A DNA stretch of 64,000 bases from Taeniopygia guttata (lineage: Eukaryota; Chordata; Aves; Passeriformes; Estrildidae). Below, piece after piece: positions 23,723-37,500 of this stretch. Within the stretch, counting starts at the first letter, position 1. Every line of letters starts with the position of its first letter. The notes under the pieces were generated by a model. It did no database searches and was not told the DNA's origin. It was given only the letters and a program-made list of their open reading frames with translations. The position numbers were made by a program, and so were the translations under genes. The stretch covers positions 103,757,001 through 103,821,000 of the forward strand of contig NC_133026.1 in assembly GCF_048771995.1 (NCBI RefSeq), given 5' to 3'.

Positions 23723-25750
23723 CAGGGTATGTCACAGCTTAACTGAGTGATTTTACCACATCTGCAGCCATGATTCTTATAGAACCCAAACTGCCAGCTA
23801 AAGTACACAAATAATTGGTACACCTGAACTTGGATCATGAACAGACTCTTTGCTTCCTGTAACTTGTAAGGCCAGTAAGTAATCCTGATAATTATAGGGA
23901 ATTCATAGTTTGCTGATACCCAGAATTTGAATATTTAAGATAGCACAAGACATGGACTTCTAGGTAACAGTAAGACCCCCATCAAAAGCATCAGCAGATG
24001 TTTCTTAGAGATCTGATGATTATTTTTTGCACTATGGTCAGATGTCCTGACTGAACTGTGTGTTTGGTGTTGCACTGTTACAGCCTGAGCAGACGACAAT
24101 CCAGGATGTGTTAGGAGAGACATTTCCCACAGTAGAGACTAGCCATAAACAGAGGCGCTAGTAAATTTCTACAACACCTTACTCTTGCAAAAGAAAACAG
24201 TTACATATACAACGAAAATTAATTTTAAATAGGTTCTACTAAATTAAAAAAAAAAGAAAATTCAAATTTTTAACAAAACAATAACAAAAACAAGTAAACA
24301 AAAATCTATTTAAATTGGTTCCCAGCAGGAACTCGGGGAACAGCAAAATCAAAACTTTCTATGAACATCTGTATTTTTGCTCAAAAAATAATTTGACAGA
24401 AAAATTTCCATCAACTCTAGTTAAAGGTTTGCAAGCAGCAGAGTGCAGCATCCCAAAAACTGTAATTTTGTTAAAAATCAGATGAACCTGACAGTTTTGT
24501 TCTACCTAGGCCCCCTGAATTTGTCATATAGATCCATTTGATCTGGTGGTGGCAGTGTGTACCTGTGGCTGAGAGGAAGCGACGGAGGAATATTCTGAAT
24601 TACAGAGGGAGAAGTGTCCGTTGGGAAGAATTCCTGTCAGCCACTTGGAAAAGGTTACTAACAAACCTACTGGTCACTAAGGTGATGGGAGCTGCTCTGG
24701 CAAATTCAGCTAGAAAGATAGAAAAATCTCAAAGAAGGAAAAGCCTCTCCTTTGGCAGCATATTCACAGCCTCACCTCACTCATTGCTTCTTGCCCTGCA
24801 AGTTCCCTTGGAGGAGCCTGTTTCTCTTAAATGATGAAAACCGGGATAATGAACTTTGCCTGGGGACAAAGCTGAAGGACAGTTAATGAGGTTATCTGGT
24901 TTTTCCCGGGATTATTAGGCACAGCCAGCGCAGAGGGCAGGTGCTGGGCTGCTGTGCAGCTTTGGGTGTGAGCAGAGACCCACTGGCTAAATTAGTTGGG
25001 AGGAAATTTCTGTCTGGGCGATTCTGTGGAGTTCATTTGTCTCTGAAGCCGCTTGCCTGGGGTGGCTCTGAGCCTGAATGAGCAGCCCTAAAGGTCAGGG
25101 GGCTGGAAAAACCCACAAGGGGGATTCTTTTATTCTGAAAGGCGAGTGTGTTCTCTATCCTCAGGCTTTGGAAAAATCAAACAGAAGGAAACCAAAACAC
25201 CGGCACAAAAGACTTCTGTGCACCAAGTAGGAGTGGCTCTAGGGGTCAGGGAGGAGGAATTATGACCGAACCCATCCATTCTCTCTTCTCATCCCACCGG
25301 ACCTTGTAATGCCTCCTCTGCCACTCGGGCTGCCCGCAGAGCAGTGTGTCCCTGCGTGCCAATCCAGGACTGTGCCCGGGAGGGAGGACAGCAGCCCTGT
25401 CCACGACTCAGGGAAGTTCCACCAGCTCGGGGACATGTCATGTTGCTTTCAGGCCCAACAACATCGAGCTTACATTTAAAAATGAAAGCAAAAAGCAAAC
25501 TCCCGATGTCATCAGTTCCTACTTTTCAGAAGTCCATGACTCAAGCCAGCCAAAGCAATGAGATTTGTCTAAGAGTCAGAAATAGTTTTGAATTTGTCTC
25601 TTGCGTCTTAGCTTAAAGTTTTGCCCCTACCAATGCCAATACTGCTCCTTTTGTATTCTGGCTTCCAAGACTTTAAAACACATTTGATTCCAGTGCATTT
25701 GCAAATTTATCGTCATTACAACAGAGAATCTTAACAGCCACACAGATCTG

Positions 25751-25826
25751 TTTTTTTTTTTTTTGTTGTTGGTTTTTTTTTTTTGTTTGTTTTGTTCATT
25801 TGTTTGTTGCTTGTCGTTTTTTTTCC
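25751..25826. repeat. T/G-rich low-complexity tract
   Basis: Runs of T are broken by G and GTT (TTTGTTTG-type units). It is simple sequence, possibly a decayed poly(T)-derived microsatellite, and is not coding. Confidence 0.85.
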
Positions 25827-28800
25827 TGAGATATAAACTGAAAGTCATTTGAATCTTTTGAGGAGCCTGCACTCTAAGAAAAAAAAGACCAAATTGTATG
25901 AGCTGCAATAATATCACAAGAGCTGGCAGACACAATATGTTCTAGGTTTTTTAGATCTTAAAACATGTGACAGGGGGAAAAACCTGCCTGGAAGATTGGA
26001 TGAATGTACCACAGGATTTCACCTGTTTTACATCCCTATTTGAGCACTGCTGTCGATCCTGTAATTGTATTACACTCCAACCTGAGGTTCTTTAAAACGC
26101 TGTATTTCTGCTCTGGTAGGTGTGCCAAATGATCCATGGCATATGAGATTTCCACGTAAAAACTGTTATGAGCTACTTAGTAACAAATGAAACATAGCTC
26201 ATGGCATGATTCAAAATTTGATCCATACTCTAAAAAAGGATTTTGCTCTTTGTTTTCCTCTTTGTTACTACATGGTATCATAATGCTGGACCCTAAACAG
26301 TCACATAAAACTCTGTCTGTGCTATGTAAAATCAATGCCTGACCAACAGGTAGATAGTGACACCCCAGTCTTGCCCATAGAAAGCCGCCAAAATCTAGTT
26401 ATATATTTTTTAAACTCTTTTCATGGATAATGTGAAATTTATATGCACAACAAATATATTTTCCCAGACGGATTTTTGCAAGTTCAGAGTCTGCAACATC
26501 TGAGGGGAGGAAATTCTGTATCTGTCTGTGCATATTCTGTCATCTGTTTCATGTTAAAAGCAATGAATTTTTTTCCTTCCCAGATATTTATTCACTTAAT
26601 TGGATTCAAGAAGTGGAGTCCTGCACATGTTGTGAGGAACTGGAAGTGCTGATCTGATGAAATTCACACTATATGTCTTGGAAAATTTTATCTTGGGTAA
26701 GTTCATAGTAATAAATCCATTTCTGAATAGAACAACTTTTAATGAGCAGAACACATGAGTTAACATGGAACTTAGGGAAATTACTTATTACAAAGAAGAA
26801 AGTCAATGAGCATTTGAATATCCTGACTGCGAGGGCACATTTCCTCTTACAACTGTCACCACAAAAATTGTTCAGTGCTGTTGAGGAGACACTAAGAGTG
26901 AATATATGTTTCTGTAAACAGGAAGAAACTGTTGAAGAAAGAAAGTCTCAAAATTCAGGTTTTAAGAGTAGCCTGTGACAGAGGCAAGATGAAGACAGAA
27001 CTTCTTGATCTAAGCAACAGAGGACACCACGTACTGCTGAGGACTCCTGGGGATCCACACGTGTTTCCATGTTGCCCATATTTGCTGCAATCAGGGCAGC
27101 AGCTGACTAAATGCATTTAAATGTATGTAAATGTGGAGACTATCTGAAAGGTTACATTCAGCCCAAGTTTATGATACATAACTCAAGCTGGAACCTGGTA
27201 AGACTGCCCCCTTGCAAACATATGTTAGTTTAACAAATAAGCATGCACTGGTCACTGGTATATTTCAGACAATGTCAGGATACATATTAGCTGACTTAAA
27301 AAAACTGGCAAAATGAAGAGTTTTAAATATCTTGAAATAATTCTGTTTCATAGTGGAATAGCAGGTACATTCTTTGCTATGCTCTACAAGCAAGAAAGTT
27401 AATCAAAGGTTTGACTTCCATGTAATGGCATAACATGTAACTTAGTTAAGATCAAAATCAAAAAGTCAGAAATAAGTAAATAAAAAGTAATTTTTCTTCC
27501 ATTTGATTTCCCTCTACTCTGTTTTTTATGTCTGGAATTCTCTATGTGTCTGTAAGCCCATGTACAGATATTCTTAATGGAAATGCAGCAACCGCAGCTG
27601 CATTTTTCTGTTCATACTTTACCTTAATAGAAATTACCTTTTGCATGTAAATAAGTCTTAAGAAATACGAAATTAGAACTAGGGAGTGTTACCTTGTTCA
27701 TTGCTTTAGTGTTCAGCTCACAAGTCCATTTGGTCTGAATGGAAGGTAGTTCATGTCACATAGTGTTTCCTTTCTTACTGTTTTTAATTTTCTGCTCTTA
27801 AACACACAGATTGTCTCCAGAATAACAGCTAAACTCGCGGTTGGCCATTTTATCAGGTTAGCACAAATATACTGCCCCTCTGGGGCATGTCGAATACCTG
27901 GTGGTACTTTGGTACGTATGCCCAAGCTTCTTTCGAGATTTGTATTTCCTCTTTTTTTCTCAGGATTGCCACCCTTCAGCCCAAGTACTCTTCCTTTTGT
28001 TCCTCCAGCAGCCAGCATCAGAACTCATCCTGGGGTAATGCACTTGTGTGGCTTCTCTTGAGGCAGCAAGAACAGTTGACCAGACTTAGATCTGCCTGCT
28101 GTAAGGTTTGGAGCCATTCTATTTAACCTGAACGACCTAGGAGGAACATTCAAAAGCAGCATGATTTGAGGAGTCAGATACTTCTTTTTCTTAATGTCAT
28201 GGTGGAACAATTGAGGTGTTTTGCCATGAAACCAGAAGTGGAAATCTGAGCCTGACTCTGAACATGAACCCTGCAGCATTTGAAGTAACATATCTATGGA
28301 TGATTTCATTGGGCTAGGCAATCAAAACTATCTCAGCCTATTATTGTTCATAATACTCCCCTTATTATGTTTGTGTCATTAACTACCTAGGTTCAGAAAG
28401 ACTTGTAGGAAAGACTATTTAGATGCTTTTCTGGGCTGTACAGGTCTCTTAAATGAGTGAGTAAATTTGTTTGGCACGGCTGTCAAAAGTTTCCTGGCAT
28501 CAACACTGCCCGGGATAGTGGAGGATCTGACTCCATGAGTTCAGGCTGGCACAGGAAATGTCCTTTCATTATTGTAAGATTAAGATTTACTCACTTTCTA
28601 GCATTTCAGCATTATTTTTTTTCACCCATCAGTGAAGACATGCATGCAATAAATTAAATTTTTTCTTGCCATTAATACATAATTCATAGGCACGTAGTGG
28701 CTCTGAGTATTCTATTTATAAACATGTTGGCTATTGTGAAGTTACTCCAGGCTTGAAGTGGTATAAAAAGAGGCCCAATGTATATAAACATATATTATTT

Positions 28801-29090
28801 ATTAGCACATCATCAGGAGTTATTGCTTTATTTTGATTCATGTCAATAACAATACTGTTTTGTAACTTGGAAAAGTAATAATCTTTTGGCTTTCATTTCC
28901 TTTGACAGGAAAACCAAAATTATTTCAGTGCCATTTCACATGACTAACACTTTCAAAAACACCAAGCAATGCAGTAATCGCTTGGGATGAGGAGATAATG
29001 CAGAAAAGAAAACATACATTCTGCCGATAAATGTGATATATAGATTATATGCACAGAGAATAAAGAAAAAAAGGAAATACGTTACAAAAG

Positions 29091-29119
29091 ACAACAATAA
29101 CAACAACAACAACAACAAC

Positions 29120-29154
<35 letters not shown>

Positions 29155-29169
29155 CAGCAGCAACAACAG
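29091..29169. repeat. Compound (CAA)n(TAA)n triplet microsatellite
   Basis: About 79 bp of CAA units, then about ten TAA units, then CAA and CAG units. On the minus strand it yields a run of leucine codons (in the frame 28936-29223), which is low complexity and not evidence of a protein. Confidence 0.96.
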
Positions 29170-32100
29170 TGTTTCTGTGTAATGCTCTTCCAAATTAAAT
29201 AGCTCTGATCTGGTGTCTCTCATGAATCATCGCATCAGAAACTACCACAGCTAAAACAAGATTCCTTTGCTGTCCTCGGTGTGGATTAAAACAGTAACTT
29301 GGCCTTTTATTCCTGAGCTCTACCATCAGCATTTGTCAAAGAAAAATAAAGATTTAAATGTGAGAAGACATCCCTGTGATTTTCAAATAGCATTTTAATT
29401 CTGTCTTGGACAAATTCAATATAGAATATCGAAAATATATCCTACAAAAGCAGTGCTTCCAATCCATTTTATTTGAACTAAAATCATTCACTTAATTTAA
29501 CTTGATAACAGTTAGAAATTAAAATGCTGACTGTTATCTAATTAAATGTTCAAAATTGGGCTCTGAAATTCCTTGTTTCTGAGTTAGGCTGAACTATGTA
29601 TCTTGCAGATATGTACTCTATAGTGTAGGTATTGAGTTTACTGAAACATGTCTTGCATCCCTCTATATTCTGGGCCTGCCTGTTCTCAGAAATTCACCAT
29701 GAGTGACGTATCATGGCATTAAGACCTTTTACATATGTAAGCCTATTTGGTTTTAAACCATAATAGAGTATAGATTTCACCAAATAATACAGTGTTTTAC
29801 CTTTGCAAAGCATAAAGACATTGAAATGCTCGTAAATATTCTTGGCTCAACTACTTAACCTTATTACCAGGAATGGAATTAGTTGGGTTTTTTAAAAGAA
29901 AAAACACAAAGTAAGAGTACTTTCCTTTGGCTTCAAACTTTGGGGCACATTACTTGTACTTTTCTACAAATACTAAAAAAAAACTTATTGAATTTATACT
30001 ACCTTGACTTAGTCTGTGCTTGTGCCCCTGGAGTGCATCATGCAGTTTGCAGACTTGATTCTCAGTGACTTGGAAATGCTGGAAAGCCTCTGTTCATTCT
30101 CAAGGTATTTGGGTCAGGCTCCATGTTCCTGGTGGAACAGGGCTTGGAAGCTTCCCTGTTATCTCAGGGGTCATTCAGCAAAACCTTCATCTGTGGTTTT
30201 GGCCTGGAGTAAGAAAACTGTCAAATAAGACTCCTGTATGGAATAAATTTTTGTTTCTTTTCAGGGATACATGATAAGGCAGGCCTGCACCAGGCAGAGT
30301 TGGATGCTGCACTGACAGACAAATATTCATCTCTCTTCAATTACACTATACCTATGCTAATTAAAAAGCAAATATGAATGACTAGAAAAACTTGTGGTAT
30401 TGAGTTGACTGTAGAGACATATTGAATGACATGTTTTTCAGTTGCCAGAAAATTAGGTTGCCAGTTTACAGCTGTCATTCCTCTCAAACAGATCTGATGA
30501 AAGGGACAGAAAACTCTTGCAGCACACCTCACATCAGCACAGATGACACAGTCAGAGATCAATCCCACACAGTAAAAATAATCAAAGAGGTAGAAAACCC
30601 ACAGTAATTCAAAATTATGGAATGTGAAAGTTTGTCACTGGTCTTCCAGTAAGGCAGCAGGCTAAACTGGTAAGATCCAGTACCAGAAGGTAAAAATATA
30701 TATTTTCTTACTAGGTTGCAGACAGCATAGAACACTAAGCAGCCTAGGAGGTGTTCTGAAATCCTCTCAATTTACTGATATGCATTAGTGTACTTTCAAA
30801 TTGTTTTGTTTTGGATGTTAGCCTATTAATTAAAATTAATTTGACCAGGTAAATAAGAAAAGGTTAATACAGATAAGATCACTTTTTGTGACCTGTTGTC
30901 TCACATAGCTGTTATATCAAACAAATATAGACCCAGTCTAAAACTGGATTCAGTCTAAACAGATCCAGTCTTAACCTTTGTTATTTTTTCAGCTAAATAG
31001 TTTGCAGGCACACCGGAAAATATAACAAAAATTTTCCATGCTGTCCATCATGTGCAGAATTTATGCTGTGAGGTTCACCAAACTCTTGACTGATTCTGGC
31101 TCAGTGTTTGGACCTAATAAGAAAGAGATTTACCTGAGCTCAGTTCAGATAGTTGAGCTCAGGTTTCTTCAAACAGATGAGAAACAACTGACTCGGGAGG
31201 GCAGGACATCACCACACTGCAGTTTTCATCCAGCTAAAATCCTGGTCTATGCCTCAAAAGAACTATGTGACATCTTTGAGAGTATCTCATCATTCTTCAT
31301 GATCTCATGAAAAAAACATTGACTGACCAGACAGTGATGAATGCCAGTTTCTGTCAAACTTTTGCCTTTTTTTTTGTTTTCCTCTGAGAGGAAACAACAA
31401 TTCAAACTGCTAGTGCTGCCCTTAGTCCAGTACCCACTTTTCTCCTTGAGTGTGTTGCTGTTAAGTCCCTGCTGGCAAGGGAAGGGTCTGCAGGCACAAC
31501 TCCCTGTAAGCACCAAAAATAAAAAAAATTCAAAACTGGCCTCTGTCCCTGCTAGCATTGGAGCTCAGACTGTTTTGAATTGTGACTTTTCATATTGGAA
31601 ACATTATTTCCTTTTTACTCCAGAGACTAAATGAAGTGTTATATTTAATAGTGTTAAGCAATGTCTGTGGGTTATTAAAAAAAAAAAAAGGAAAAAAAAA
31701 AAAGAATGGAAGAAATTTTGCCCTTTGTTTGCTTTGTTTCACCAAGATGGAAAAAAGGTGAAACAATTGGTTATGTACAGTGATCCTTACCTACCAAAGG
31801 CACAAAAACTCTTCAACGAAGCATCTGCTGTATTTGCAAAGCAGTGAATAAAAGGCAAAAAAAAGTCATTCATAATTTATATTTTGCTGTTGACAACAGA
31901 TGGGATGAGAGAAATGAAAATAAGGTGCTTATTTTTGTGAGTCAGTGTACTTATATTCATATCAAATATATAACCTGCTGGTGCCAACCAACACGCATTT
32001 TGATATTCATTTTTCTTGTTGATATATGATATTCCAACAAATTTCTTATTAACCTTAATATGTTCTTGATTTCAACACTCCATTAACAAATTCTGTTATA

Positions 32101-33113
32101 ATCAAGACTTCTCCTTTAGAAACATTTGTTATTATCCTTTCTTCGTAACATATTTACAGGAACTGAAAATAGCACATCTAAAACAGAGATGTATTAAAGA
32201 TTTCAGGGCTGTTTAATAAGATTTTTTTTTCTTAGAAAATACCTCTTAATAGACTTGCTTTACTTAAAGTTTAGTGTGTGTGGTGGATCACATGCTTGTG
32301 GCCATGGTATCCTTTCCCAGAAGTGGAATCCAGTCAAGTGGCCTTAATTTTGATGATTGTGAACAGCAGTTTCAAGATCACTTGGCAAACCTGAAACTTG
32401 TAGTGAGTAATGAGAGTGAATGTCCTTTATGAGCTGAAAGCCTGGCCGCATTCATAAAGCAGCATTTGCCTTCCCATTGGCAGTGCTATATTCCTTTATG
32501 ACTTGAAGGGATTTTGATTTGCTACTCACTTTTTCAACCCTTCTGGTACCACCAATATTCTGTGTATGCAGGTGATATAGGCAACCTGACCTCTGGATAT
32601 TTACTGAATAAAATCCACGTACACACAGTCTGAAGTTAGGGTGAAACACCAATAAATACTGGGAATTTTAATTTTAAAACTCCCTGTTAGACCGTATGAA
32701 AAGATCACTGAAAAAATTACTTAGCATCAACAGCAAGATCCTCTATGAAAATCCCTGCAGAGCTTGTTTTTGTTTCATAGTGGCACTATTTCTCTTTTAT
32801 CCTCCTTGTTGCTGTGATCAACAGAGGGCAGTTGGGCTCCTTTCTATTTTCAGTTTCAATTCAAATTTCAAAATTGTTTTTGATTGAACTTTTGAACACA
32901 CTGAAATGTGAAAGCGCCCCCGCTGTCGCTAAAATGGTCTGGAACGTGCTTTCTGGGCATGAACATTTCAAAGAGAAGATGCTGGTTACAAGCAGCTCCA
33001 CCTCCACTCTCTTCTCCAACATGCTTGTTAAAGTCTCAGGAAGGCCCATTACTTTTATTTTGTTTCTCCTAGGTAAAGTCCAAACAAAGTGCTTTGATTT
33101 AACATCGCTGATT

Positions 33114-33160
33114 AAAAACAAAAAAACAACAACAACAACAAAAAACAAAAAACAAAAAAA
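33114..33160. repeat. A-rich (CAA)n low-complexity tract
   Basis: CAA units grade into AAAAAC units. On the minus strand it encodes a poly-Phe/Val frame, which is an artefact. Confidence 0.88.
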
Positions 33161-34059
33161 CCCTCAACAAACCCAAACATTCAAGCAGTCAGCAATTTAG
33201 GTACAAGCTATTGAATGAAGCACAAAGAAGCTGTGGTAGGACAGGGCTTCAAAGGGAGAAAGCTCAACTGTGTAGCTGGAAGGAAGTGTTTCTTGAGGAT
33301 GATATGAAACACATGTAATGCAAATTTAAGCACCTTCCTGACAGCTTTGTGTTGGGAAAAGATAGATTGAGTCCTTGGGAATTCAGCTTGTCTCCCAAGT
33401 TAAGCAGAGTTGTTTTTCTTACAGGGAAGATTTTGGACCCCTGATTTAGTGCAGCTGGGGATGTAATGTGTGGCCTTCATCATGCTGATTTAGGTCTTTC
33501 TTAAGTCTCTTCAATAGAAGGCAGTATATGGGCATGTATACATAATATTGCTTGTGAATACAAGCATCTGATTGGTACTTTTCAATTTTATTGTGTAAGT
33601 GTTTCTGTGGGTTTGTGTATAAATGCCTTCATAAAATGCTATGGATGTAAAAAAGAAATAAAGGAGCAACCACCCAGGGTTATGACATCACCTCATGAGT
33701 GTTAGTCACAGACTAAGAGCACCATTACATTATGGTGCCAAGAAAAATCTTTGGGTGATTCCTGAAAATCATAAAATTCCACCATGTAATAATGCTTCTT
33801 ATCTAAATATAGATGATTAGATAAGATATAGATATAGATTAACACTAAATGTCTCTTGTTGATTTGGGAGACTCAATATGCATAAGAAATCCCAGAAAGC
33901 TGGGATTCAAAATAGTGGGGAAAGGCAGACTGAAACTAGTTAAAAAACAGAAAAAATGTTGTAAAATGGAAATTTCTAAAATTAAGTGAACAGAATTTAA
34001 CCCATTTTCAAAATATTAAAATCAGACGATTGAATCAACTTCCTGAAGATGTCTAATAA

Positions 34060-34103
34060 CCTGCAGTTCCTATTAGAGTAAATATCCTGCAGTTCCTATC
34101 AGA
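34060..34103. repeat. 26-bp-period tandem duplication
   Basis: CCTGCAGTTCCTATTAGA at 34060-34077 recurs as CCTGCAGTTCCTATCAGA at 34086-34103, with one difference in 18. This is a simple local tandem duplication. Confidence 0.88.
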
Positions 34104-34440
34104 CTATGATTTTAGCACATCTGAAGGTTGTTATTAAATTAAGTAATTAATATAAAACTAAGATTTTCATAGTGACAGAAAATAATTGGGTAAGCAGTGA
34201 GGCAGTTGTTACAACTGATGGAATAAAATGATGAAGAGCTCTTCTTAACAGGCTGACTGCTAATGACCACAACCAGAAGGCAGCTGAAACCCTCCAAGTG
34301 CAAGAAAGGATGTTCTTCTCTCATTTATTCTCCTGAAAGAGAAGAAAACTATCTTTAGCCAGATTAAAAAAAAAAAAAAAAGAACATTAGATCAGACAAA
34401 TATCTTGAATCCATCTTTTTTTTTTTTTCTCTTGTGTGGT

Positions 34441-34503
34441 TATAATAATATATTATATTATATAATAATATATAATATATTATATTATATAATAATATAT
34501 TTT
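34441..34503. repeat. Pure A/T palindromic array, 27-bp period
   Basis: Sixty-three bases made only of A and T. A 25-bp segment at 34449-34473 recurs exactly at 34476-34500. Each unit is nearly self-complementary (TATTATA/TATAATA elements), so strong cruciform or hairpin potential is expected. It follows a poly(T) run 13 bases upstream. Confidence 0.93.
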
Positions 34504-37500
34504 ATGCAGGTATGAGATAGATACCTCTGTACTGTTCCATTTGCACAGTGCTGGTGATAGAAGCACTTCAGTGTCATCTTATAGAGAATGTGGCAATGCT
34601 CAAAATGTAGATGAATGTTGCCTTAAGGAAAGCAGGGGTAGTGAAAGGCTTGACAAAGCCTAGAAAAGCTCAGGCAGTTGTGAGGTAGGAGTGAGGTACT
34701 AACTGAAAAAGTTGACCAAGAGATTCCAGAAACTTCTCTTGATGGCAGGAATCTCAGAGTCCTTCCTATATTATTGGTTTTGCCATGTTTCTAAAGGGGA
34801 CCAAAAAGAAAGTACTTCAGTGACAGTGAAATGTAGTGGGTATTTCCCTTTTGGCAACCAGGGTGCCAAAGGGTTTTTTTGGTTGGGGTTTGGTTTTGCT
34901 TTTTCTGCAAGTGATCCAGCAGCTTCAGAGCACCAGACATTAAAACACCACCAAGTGTGTGCGGCTGGGAAAGAACACACCACTTCTCATTGCAGGCAGA
35001 CAGAGAGACAGGGACAGATCTACAGAATGAAAAGCTGAACCTGCAGTGCCAGCAATAAAGTGCAAAAATTCCCTACTCTGCCAAATGCATGGACAGTCAC
35101 ATAAATGCAATTGCTGCAGGATTTAAAAAATATATTCTATGAAATGTGTATCATGCAGATCAATTACCCAGGAAGCAACAAAACTAGGCTTTTGTAGCTC
35201 ATTTAGCTGTAGTACACAAATGAGAATATTTATACTAATTCTAAAACCAGGAAGAAAATAATATTCAAGAACTAGTAAAAAGAGTAAAGGAACAAGGTGC
35301 AGAGGACATTAACACTAATTTCAAATGTATTATTTTGGATTCAGTAAACTAACAGTGCGTGCAGAGAGCTGTTAGTTGTTTTGTTTAAGAAATTATACTT
35401 TATAGTGAGATGATTCTCCTGATGGCATCTTGTTTAATATACATACTCAGAAAATAACTCTTCTGAGTGACTTTATTCAGGTCATCAATCTCTTGGATTT
35501 AAAAGTGAAAGCCATTGTTTTATTGTAATCTTTTTCTGCAGATTTTGCCTTGCAAAATGTGCTTTTCCACTCTTATAGCTCTAAAGGCCTCAGTGTCCTT
35601 AGATAAAGCACTAGCTATTATTTACAGAGGTCTTTTTCTTCTAAATTTATTCAAACAGAAAATTCTACATTCCCATGCCTTACACTAAGTGTTTTGAAAA
35701 TAATTAAAAGACTTCTAAAAACAAATGGTCAGTCCATTACTAGGACTCTGAGGGAAGCTTGTAGAGGAGCTAGATAGTAGAATGTATCCCATGGTGTGCA
35801 CAGGTTGTACTTTAGTTCAGCCCTGTGCAAGCATTTCTTTTTTTGTCAACTACAGGGCTGGAAATACTACCTGCATCTTACCCCCTGACTGTTATTTCCA
35901 TGACATGAACACATAATCTAGAAGGGTACATAAAAACATTCAGCCAGCTTGTCTTTGCTCAGCAGAAGTTACAAATATTTCCTAATGGACCTAAGCTATG
36001 TGCCTTTGTTTGCATGTATATATTGAATCCCTCCTAGCCTGGATGTTTGCTTTGATATTTCAGGAAGTGTGTTGAATTAAAAAATAATGTAAAGTAAAAA
36101 AAAGAAGTGCCTTTCATTGTATGAAGAGCTGCCTGTCTTTCCAGTTGTCAGACACCAAAAAAAATTCAGAAATATTTCCTGCAGATTAAGAATGTAGCAA
36201 TTCCTCAGAGAAGCTTCAAATCTCGTCATTTGATTTGTAGCGTCTGCATTATATTAGGAAAACCTGACAGCCTTAATTCAAGAATTCTCTTTGAGAACAG
36301 AGCCTAATGAACAGAATTGCCAATCTAAACACAGAAATATAAGCCAAAATGGTTAATTTAAATTTAACCAGTGTCAAAAGAAAAAAAATCTCAAGAGCAA
36401 AATATGGCTGAATTTTACAGTTCTTACCACAGCTCTGGTTTTGCTGTAAGTCTGAAGTTCTCATTCAGTGCTGATTGGAGTCTGGACTGAGACCAAAGGC
36501 ACCTGCCCACAAATGGTTCCTGTTCAATGACAGAGCTGACACGTTTTAATGCCATTGATATTGCACCATACCTTCTTTCAGGACAAATAAATCCAAAAAC
36601 CTCTCTGGTTTCCTTTGATTTGCCGCTTATTACGACTTAGAATCCCACAAGAGCTGCTACTGCTACTCTGTTTTATACTAGCTAATAATTTAAATAAATT
36701 TAAAAATATTTTACTAAACATGCTAATTGGGCTGGTTACTGATTTGCAGCGCCACATCTGGTTCAGATTTCAATACAGTTCACAATTAGAGAGCAGATCT
36801 CCCTGCTTGCACTGAGTGCTTTGGTCACATGTGAGGTTTTTTTCCTAATGAGCTGTCAACAAGCTGTCAAACGCTGATACAAATTAGAGAGGGGAGACAG
36901 TGAAGGGCTGGTGTAAAGCACTGGAATCAGCCCTGTAAATGTACTCTTTCTCACAACTCACAGATGTGATTTTACCTTCCTCAGGGAGTAGTTCTGCTGC
37001 AGTCACCCCTGTCAGTCCTCCAGGTAGGATCTACTTCCATGATTAGCATTTCCAGGGATTTGGTCCAGTATGACAGCAAAAATACATTGTTTTTCTCTGT
37101 TGTCATCTTCCATATTTGTAATATTTTTATATTAATTTATTCATATTTTTATCCAGAGTATTTGTGCTTCTGATACAGGAGGGTTGGGATGATAACATGA
37201 GGGTAGCTACTCCCCAGCAGCATTTACATGTTGCTTCATCAAGGCTCTTGCTTCAAAAAAGTTCTTCAAAACAGATAAACTGGTGTCAGTACCAACAACA
37301 ATATTTACCAGCAAGAGATTAGATCGAGGGACAAAAGCTATAGTAGGTTTTTCTGAGAAGCATCTGAGCTCCCTTGTGCAGCCATCCAGGCTCCACAGTG
37401 CATGTCAAGCTCTTACTAGAGACCTGATACTCCTAACTACATTGACAGCCAGCAAGCAAATAAAGCAGACCTGGATCCTCATGGACTACTGACTCAATAA

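Larger units (their letters stand above)
20606..29090. other. Long non-coding stretch
   Basis: About 8.5 kb with no supported gene and no LINE or LTR I can recognise. It holds a T23 run (23700-23722), a T/G-rich tract (25751-25826), a GC-richer patch (about 24880-25440) that is not CpG-dense enough to call an island by eye, and an exon-like splice pair (27964-28034) discussed in the findings. Open frames here of 60-102 codons have no recognisable domains. Confidence 0.55.

Noticed and set aside
23700..23728. Apparent very strong splice acceptor (T23 then CAG)
   Set aside because: The homopolymer explains the pyrimidine tract, and the following GGTATG leaves no plausible exon.
28936..29223. 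Minus-strand frame with a long leucine run
   Set aside because: It is produced by the CAA/TAA triplet microsatellite. Leucine-run frames of this sort are artefacts.
31677..31703. Poly(A) tail of a processed pseudogene
   Set aside because: The A-runs are split by GG and no retrocopied sequence is recognisable upstream.
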